This document shows, one piece after another, positions 58,257-64,000 of a DNA stretch of 64,000 bases. The DNA comes from Amorphophallus konjac. Its lineage: Eukaryota > Streptophyta > Magnoliopsida > Alismatales > Araceae. Each line of letters opens with the position of its first letter. Within the stretch, counting starts at the first letter, position 1. The stretch lies in assembly GCA_022559845.1 (NCBI GenBank), contig CM040128.1, positions 226,843,643 through 226,907,642 of the forward strand, read 5' to 3'. Both the position numbers and the translations under genes were made by a program. A model generated the notes under the pieces. That model was not told the DNA's origin. It saw nothing but the letters and a program-made list of their open reading frames with translations, and searched no databases.

Positions 58257-58454
58257 CTTTGTATTTCAGACTCAACTTTTGTACATGATATGATATGATA
58301 TGGCATGATATGGTTTTTTAGTTGATTTTCTATTGTTCTAGATGAAATGTGAATGTATGAATGCAAATGCTAACTAACTTACTTATGACTGACTCGGGAG
58401 AGCGGGGAGGAGAGAGACGTACTGACTTACATGAGAGCGGAGAGGAGAGAGAGC
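58257..58454. other. Downstream flank of PMD gene with GATAT microsatellite
   Basis: A short ATGATATGATATGATATGG run lies near 58286-58312. No gene is seen. Confidence 0.5.
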
Positions 58455-58593
58455 ACCGACTCAGAGTGAGAGAGAGACGCCGACTCAGAGTGAGAGAGAG
58501 ACACCAACTCAGAGTGAGAGAGAGACGCGAACTCAGAGTGCGAGAGAGAGAGACGCCGACTCAGAGTGAGAGAGAGAGACGACTCAGAGTGAG
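58455..58593. repeat. GAGAGAGACGCCGACTCAGA minisatellite
   Basis: About six units of 22-28 bp repeat CGACTCAGAGTGAGAGAGAG. The array is cut at its right end by the LTR of the minus-strand Tekay-like element. Confidence 0.85.
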
Positions 58594-59765
58594 TGTCACG
58601 CCCCGAGCCTTTAATTACAACGGAAGACTTGCTCGGGGAGCGCGAACAGCCGGCATGGTAAGCCTCTTGCAAGCAAGAATCAATCAGAGAGCAAGACAAT
58701 CACACTATTAGATGCAATTGCACAAGATTTAATCAAACTTCAACTTTATTTCCTAATGCTCAATATTCAAGATACAATCACTAATTTGATTTTCATTCTA
58801 CTAGACTCAAGAAATAAGAAAATTACATTGACTCAATCTAGACAATTTAGACTTCCTATGTGTTCACTCTTGTCATAATAACATTCAATTGCTCTCGGAC
58901 CCGCTACTTGAATCACCCGAATCCGAATTCGAACTATTTCCATCTCCTGAAAAATATTGGAAATAGGTAATGAGCACACTTGTCCAATAGGTATCTTCGC
59001 ATCAACATGAAGGCACTATTAAAGTAATTAACAATTTAGCTCTAAAGAATAAGGTAAAATCATGCGAATGCGAATCGATCACACGTTTGAACCAAAGTAA
59101 CAAGATAATCATGTAAGATAGAATGATCAAGAATGAACTAGCAAGAATATAACAAGAACATGATATTGGCCTTCCATGAACAAGAATGTAACGAGATTGT
59201 ACTAGCAAGCCACAAATTCCTCACTTTAACATCTTATGCTTATGAGCAAGTGCTTCGTGAATTTCTATGGAATATCAAGCAAGAATGTCATGTCGTGCCG
59301 TGGATCTTCACTTATTTATAGAAATAGTACTCCCAGCGCAATGCGACGCCAGTAGCATCATACCCCATGGTTTATAAAATAGTATGTTTCCGGCAATCAG
59401 CCGAGGGGACCAGTATAGAGCCCTTGAACACAATCAGTGCTCGATCGCATCTTCAGTTATAAATTAAGCTACTTCCACGTAGTATAACAGTAAAGTATGG
59501 CCAAGAATATAGCACTTCCAATAATTCCATGATAGCTAAAATCAATGAATGAATGCTTCAACATAAGAATGTAGGAGTCAAGAAATAGACTTTAAACAAT
59601 GTCATACTCATAGAAATAAATCGACAGCATAACGGTATTTTCATTAACTTCCATTTCATTTAGATCAATTTAAGCAATATGACAAGTTCTAGATCATCAA
59701 GGTTTGTCTAGAATCATTGGAATATCAATCCTTGGTCAAACCTTGGGTTAACAAATGCAAGCTAT

Positions 59766-61530
59766 GTAACGGTCATTTGCTGGGCCGTTACATTATGCAA
59801 CGCGCCAGTAATGGGCCGTTACAGTGATCCGAGTCCAGAAGGATAAAAATAGACTAAGAGGAATGTGACGGTCTGGCACTAGGCCGTTACGTGAGCCTGA
59901 CGGTCCAGTTCAAGGCCGTTACATTTCAAGAATCAGAACCACGATAGAGTGTTCTAATTAATTGGCTTTCATTGGTACAACCAACTAGGTGGCCTAGTGG
60001 GAATCCCAGGCTCGCGGAGAATTACGGAGGCCTTGAAACAATGATTTCCTAGTCTATTGGAAGGAATATCCAATAGAGAGGTCCTCATGTCCAAGATTAT
60101 GTTCCTATAGTGTAAAGTGTGAACTAATGACAACATACCGGAATATGTGCCATGTACGTATAGAATTGACTCTATTGACAGAGAGAGATATGTATAATCA
60201 ATGTGAAAATCATGATAAAAACTCCGTCAATACAATGTTAAAAGCCATGCTTTATAGTACAAAACTATAGAATTTGGTTTAACATAACTTAGGTAGAAGT
60301 GATAACAAAACATGCAATACCTATAATGAATAACCAAATATCCTTAAAATCACATGATTAGGTTTAAAACTTAGGTAACTCGGCTTTAACTATAATAAGA
60401 TTGGTAGGTTATATTCTGTCTTAGGTTTGACAGAACACAGATTATAACGGTCTGGAGAGGGGGCGTCACTGTTATTGTGACGGTCAGGACCCAGCCGTTA
60501 CATGAATGTAACGCGTCTGTCCAAGCGCGTTAGAAACAACAGTGCAATTCAAATATCACAGAGTGTGTAACGGTCTGTCGTAGGGCAGTTACTTGAAAGC
60601 GACGGTCCTATGCTAATGCGTTACAGTATCTGCTAACAGAAAACAACTATAGAAACTAAGAGATCAACTCACATCATGTCTTTTATCAAAACATCATGAG
60701 TTTCCAGACATGTTAACGAAGTAAAGGCCATCTATATGCATAGGTAATCATGAATAGATGAATAGTCATGTTTTAATTTCTCAATTTGGCTAAGAGGTGC
60801 ATGATATGCATTGAGCTATCAAAACGTGAAATCAATGATCTACCATGCATGAAAATCAATTAAATCAGAGGCTCTTAGTCCTATCAAGCTGTTTTTGCCA
60901 TTCATGAGATAACCTACCTCTTAACTTAGACTGTAGTTTCTGAATTTAGTTGAGAACTTTGCCCTAGATCCCTTCCTTCTCTTGTGACTTTTTCAGCAAC
61001 TTCCTTGGGTTCTAACTCCATGACCTCTTGACCTAAAGATGTGAAATTCGGAGGGGAGTTAGTCTAAAGTATTGTGAACAAATTATTCTAAAGAACTTAC
61101 CTAAGATAATGACTCCTTACCTTGCTTCCTTACGCCCAAAAAGTAAGGGTCACACAGTTTAGAACTATGCCCTATTTATAGAGTTTAGACTAGGTTTTGA
61201 GGATTAGATCGAGTTTAGAGTCCTTGTTTCATCAAATCCTAATCCCTAAGAGTCCTTAGAGTCTTTACAATCCTTTCCAAGTCGATCCCTAGTGGATAGG
61301 AACATCAAGTTCCAATCTTTTCATGATTTCCTTTGCTTACGAAACTAACAGGTTTGTAACGGACTAGGACCTACGCGTTAGGGTTATGTGGCGGTCTCGC
61401 GATAGACCGTTACATTACTCGTTCCTAGAGTTCAAAGGAAATCAAACTCTTTTAGTTTTCTGGTTCATAGTGTAACGGTCGAGACACCGTGCGTTACATG
61501 TCTGTGACGGTTAGGCTATAGACCGTTATA
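59766..61530. repeat. Paired palindromes GTAACGG...CCGTTAC in Tekay LTR
   Basis: Units lie near 59766-59791, 59796-59823, 59864-59890, 59896-59924, 60443-60468, 60475-60501, 60506-60531, 60567-60592, 60597-60625, 61355-61380, 61388-61413, 61471-61498 and 61503-61530. Arms are 7-9 bp, usually with one mismatch; loops are 6-12 bases. They occur as two or three adjacent units separated by several hundred bases. Confidence 0.88.
61171..61182 (-). promoter_or_regulatory. LTR TATA box (minus-strand Tekay-like element)
   Basis: The minus strand reads CTCTATAAATAGGGC about 640 bp into the LTR, matching the box at 26753. Confidence 0.7.
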
Positions 61531-61818
61531 TGTGTCGTGGATAGAGTTCAAACAATTTAAAACTCTTTTGATAATTATCCATTAACTTATCTTATATATT
61601 CTAGTATTTATCCTTAATATCCGTGGATAGACTTAATTACCTTCTAGAATGTGGGCCAAACTTAATGGGCCAGAGTTAAAACCTTTTGGACTTTAATTAA
61701 GTGGGTTGGGTTAATTGATTAACACCACTTGGCCTCATAATAACTTATTAACCATTTATAAATTTATTTACGCCTTTATAAATTATTGAAAATTATTTAA
61801 AATTTCTAGGGCACTACA

Positions 61819-61833
61819 CCCTCCCCCACTTAG
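61819..61833 (-). promoter_or_regulatory. Polypurine tract
   Basis: The minus strand reads AAGTGGGGGAGGG immediately before the LTR start TGTAGTG. Confidence 0.88.
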
Positions 61834-61894
61834 AAAGAATTTGGTCCCCAAATTCAAAACATGTATTGAGGAGAGTGTACTTACAGTTGAATAA

Positions 61895-63090
61895 TTATGG
61901 GAATCTTTTTCGCATAGCCTTTTCGGTTTTGCATGTTGCTTCATGTGGCCATGTTTTCTTCCATTGGATCTTGACCATGGGAATAACTTTATTTCTTAAT
62001 TGACGCACTTCCTGATCCAGAATTTTGATCGGTGTTTGTTCGTATGTCAAGTCTGTCTGAATCTCTATATTGTCATAAGTGATAATATGATCTGGATGAT
62101 ATACATACTTCTTCAGCATAGAGACGTGAAATACGTCATGAACTCCTACTAACTGTGGAGGTAAGGCCAATCTATAAGCCACTTCACCGACCCTTTCAAG
62201 AATTTCAAATGGGCCAATGAACCTTGGAGTTAGCTTTCCTTTGATGCCAAATCTTCGAATACCACGACTTGGAGAAACCTTCAAATACACATGATCTCCT
62301 ACCTGAAACTCCAAGTCACGTCTTCGATTGTTAGCATAAGACTTTTGCCTATCTTGTGCCATTTTCATTCTTTCCTGGATGAGCTTTATTTTCTCTGTAG
62401 AACTTTGATAAGGTCGGGGCCTAGAAATTGCCTTTCCCCTATTTCACTCCAACATATTGGTGATCGACAACTTTTCCCATATAGAGCTTCAAAAGGTGCC
62501 ACTTGTATGCTTGCTTGATAACTGTTATTATATACAAATTCTACCAGAGACAAGTGATCATGCCAACTTCTTCCAAAATCAATGACACAAGCCCTGAGCA
62601 TGTCTTCTACTACCTGATTTGTTCTTTCCGTCTGACCATCCGTTTGTGGATGAAAGGATGTGCTAAAATTTAATCTAGTCCCCAGTGAATGTTGTAAACT
62701 TTTCCAGAATTGTGATGTAAAACGTGGATCTCTATCTGATATAATAGAGATAGGGATACCATGTAGTTTAACAATTTATTTGATGTATAGTGCTGCTAGA
62801 ATATCCACAGACCATCGACTTTTTATTGGTATGAAATGTGCAGATTTAGTCAATCGATCTATGATTATCCATATTCCATCATGTCCACCTCTTATCTTAG
62901 GTAATCCCATAATGAAATCTATTCCTATATTTTTCCATTTCCATTCGGGAATATTTAAGAGATATAATTTTCCTGCAGGTCTGAAATGTTCCGCCTTCAC
63001 TTGTTGGCAAGTAAGACAACGAGACACAAAGTCAGCTACTTCCCTCTTCATATTGGGCCACCAGAAGTTTCTTTTGAGATCTTGATACAT
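61895..63090 (-). pseudogene. Gypsy integrase with chromodomain-like end (minus-strand Tekay-like element)
   Basis: The frame from 63090 contains the zinc-domain end CLTCQQVKAEHF and the core: IDFIMGLPKIRGGHDGIW (first Asp), SDRDPRFTS (second Asp) and TDGQTEQVVED (Glu). All three catalytic residues are present. A stop lies after ALYIK near 62774, and another stop and a frameshift near 62386-62368. The last 157 residues (62368-61895) include VGDHVYLKVSPSRG, KLTPRFIGPFEI and a C-terminal VIPMVKIQWKK...EATCKTEKAMRKRFP, which resembles the shortened chromodomain of the Tekay lineage. A chromodomain can guide insertion to marked chromatin. Confidence 0.9.
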
Positions 63091-63159
63091 CTTGGTACCT
63101 CCTGGATGGATGGAGTACTTTCATTTATGTGCTTCTTCTAAGATCAATTTCTTTGTATC

Positions 63160-64000
63160 TTATTGATCCGGTATACACATTCGGCCCTTGAATAGCAATC
63201 TTCCATCATTAGAAATAGAAAAATCCGGTCTTTGTTCAATATTGGCCTTAATTTTCAGTAAAATTAGATCATCCTCTTGTAACTTGGCCAAATCCTCTAT
63301 CAATGTTGGTTGAGCTCGGATATTAGCTATGAAGCAATCTTCTTCCTTAACGTCAACATCTAAATTCAACTGGGAAAATTGAGGAATAAGGTTAGTCACA
63401 CTAATCATGAGACTTGATAACATACCAATTGGTTTTCTGCTAAGTGCATCTGCTACAGCATTTGCCTTGCCAGGATGATGTTGAATAGCAAAATCAAAGT
63501 CCTTGAGATATTCTAACCACCTCCTTTGCCTCATATTAAGCTCATTTTGAGAAAATAAATATTTCAAGCTCTTGTGGTCTGTGTAGATCGTGAACTTTTC
63601 TCCATAAAGATAATGACGCCAAATTTTCAAGGCGAAAATAACTGCTACTAATTTCAAATCATGTACAGGATAATTTTCTTCGTGACGTTTCAATTATCTT
63701 GAAGAATAGCAAATCACCTTTCCATCTTGCATATGGACACACCCTAAGCCAATTCCAGATGCATCCGTATATACTTCGAATCCAGCACCCTCTATTGGTA
63801 GTGACAAAACAGGGGCTGTTGTAAGATGATTCTTAAGACTTTGAAAACTCTTTTCACAGTCCTTCGACCAGATAAAAGGATTTTCTTTTCTAGTAAGTCT
63901 AGTTAAAGGAACCGCGATCTTCGAGAAGTCCTTTATGAATCTTCTATAATAACCTGCTAGACCCAAAAAGCTTCTGACTTCAGATATAGTCGTTGGTCAG
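63160..64000 (-). pseudogene. Gypsy RT C-terminus and RNase H (minus-strand Tekay-like element, partial)
   Basis: From the window edge the minus strand reads through VRSFLGLAGYYRRFIKDFS and GFEVYTDASGIGLGCVHMQDG to a TAA near 63691. It then continues in frame through [33 protein letters not shown] and [16 protein letters not shown] to a stop at 63160. The RNase H acidic residues of YTDAS and YTDHKSL are intact, unlike the plus-strand copy. The RT palm lies outside the window. Confidence 0.92.

Larger units (their letters stand above)
41460..58593 (-). mobile_element. TatC, minus-strand Tat-like element, host of TatB
   Basis: Visible parts are the 3' LTR (53597-52730 plus 42287-41460, interrupted by TatB), a polypurine tract at 53598-53612, the 3' internal region, and an antisense plant mobile domain pseudogene. 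The gag side lies beyond 58593, where a Tekay-like LTR interrupts it; no gag or pol of TatC is in the window. LTR start and internal phrases relate it to TatA and TatB. Confidence 0.7.
58594..61818 (-). repeat. 3' LTR of minus-strand Tekay-like element
   Basis: On the minus strand it runs from TGTAGTGCCCTAG at 61818 to GGGGCGTGACA at 58594, 3.2 kb. It follows a polypurine tract and is homologous to 26194-29237. Twelve or more near-palindromes with GTAACGGTC and GGCCGTTAC arms occur, often in pairs, at 59766-59924, 60443-60625, 61355-61413 and 61471-61530. The other LTR is outside the window, so the duplication cannot be checked; GTGAG precedes 58594. Confidence 0.85.
58594..64000 (-). mobile_element. 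Minus-strand Tekay/Del-like chromovirus, 3' part
   Basis: RNase H, integrase, a short chromodomain-like tail, polypurine tract and 3' LTR follow each other in gypsy order. The element continues beyond 64000 with RT and gag. It has fewer stops than the plus-strand copy at 26194-33013 and is probably younger. It interrupts TatC at 58594. Confidence 0.9.

Overview
The window looks like intergenic DNA from a large, repeat-rich flowering-plant genome. The evidence is nested LTR retrotransposons of plant-specific lineages: Sirevirus-like Ty1/copia, a Tekay/Del-like Ty3/gypsy chromovirus, and Tat/Ogre-like gypsy elements. There are also LTR promoters with CTATAAATAG boxes and AACCCTAA-type motifs, and a plant mobile domain gene with introns. 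I see no ordinary host gene, tRNA, rRNA, CRISPR array or intact transposition gene set. I cannot name the species.

Layout. 1-2289: AT-rich DNA with a dispersed repeat (R1) full of short palindromes. 2290-19584: a decayed Sirevirus-like copia element on the plus strand. A second, complete Sirevirus-like element on the minus strand (5246-15483; 5-bp target duplication TAATC) sits between its integrase and reverse transcriptase. 19585-21327: a second R1 copy and the end of a CACTA-like DNA transposon. 21328-23160: a satellite array of about 179-bp monomers in an alternating A/B dimer pattern. 23350-26009: an old gypsy-type LTR. 26194-33013: a plus-strand Tekay-like element, cut off inside integrase where a Tat-like LTR starts.

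33014-58593 is a nest of three related Tat-like elements without visible pol. TatA is on the plus strand from 33014. TatB is complete on the plus strand (42293-52724; target duplication CTAAG). TatC is on the minus strand; its 3' LTR was split by TatB, and it carries an antisense plant mobile domain pseudogene at 54956-58256. 58594-64000 is the 3' LTR and 3' half of pol of a minus-strand Tekay-like element that runs off the window.

The coding regions are mostly dead. In-frame stops and lost catalytic residues are often explainable as C-to-T changes, as expected for long-methylated DNA. The strongest unexplained pattern is architectural: nearly every non-coding part of these unrelated elements holds arrays of 15-30 bp near-palindromes spaced about 35-75 bp. 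Each family has its own core, but Tat and Tekay share a related GCGGTCTAtcg...ATAGACCG core. TatA and TatB also share an unrecognised protein domain, a hairpin minisatellite at the same relative position, and about 1 kb of conserved sequence without an obvious ORF.
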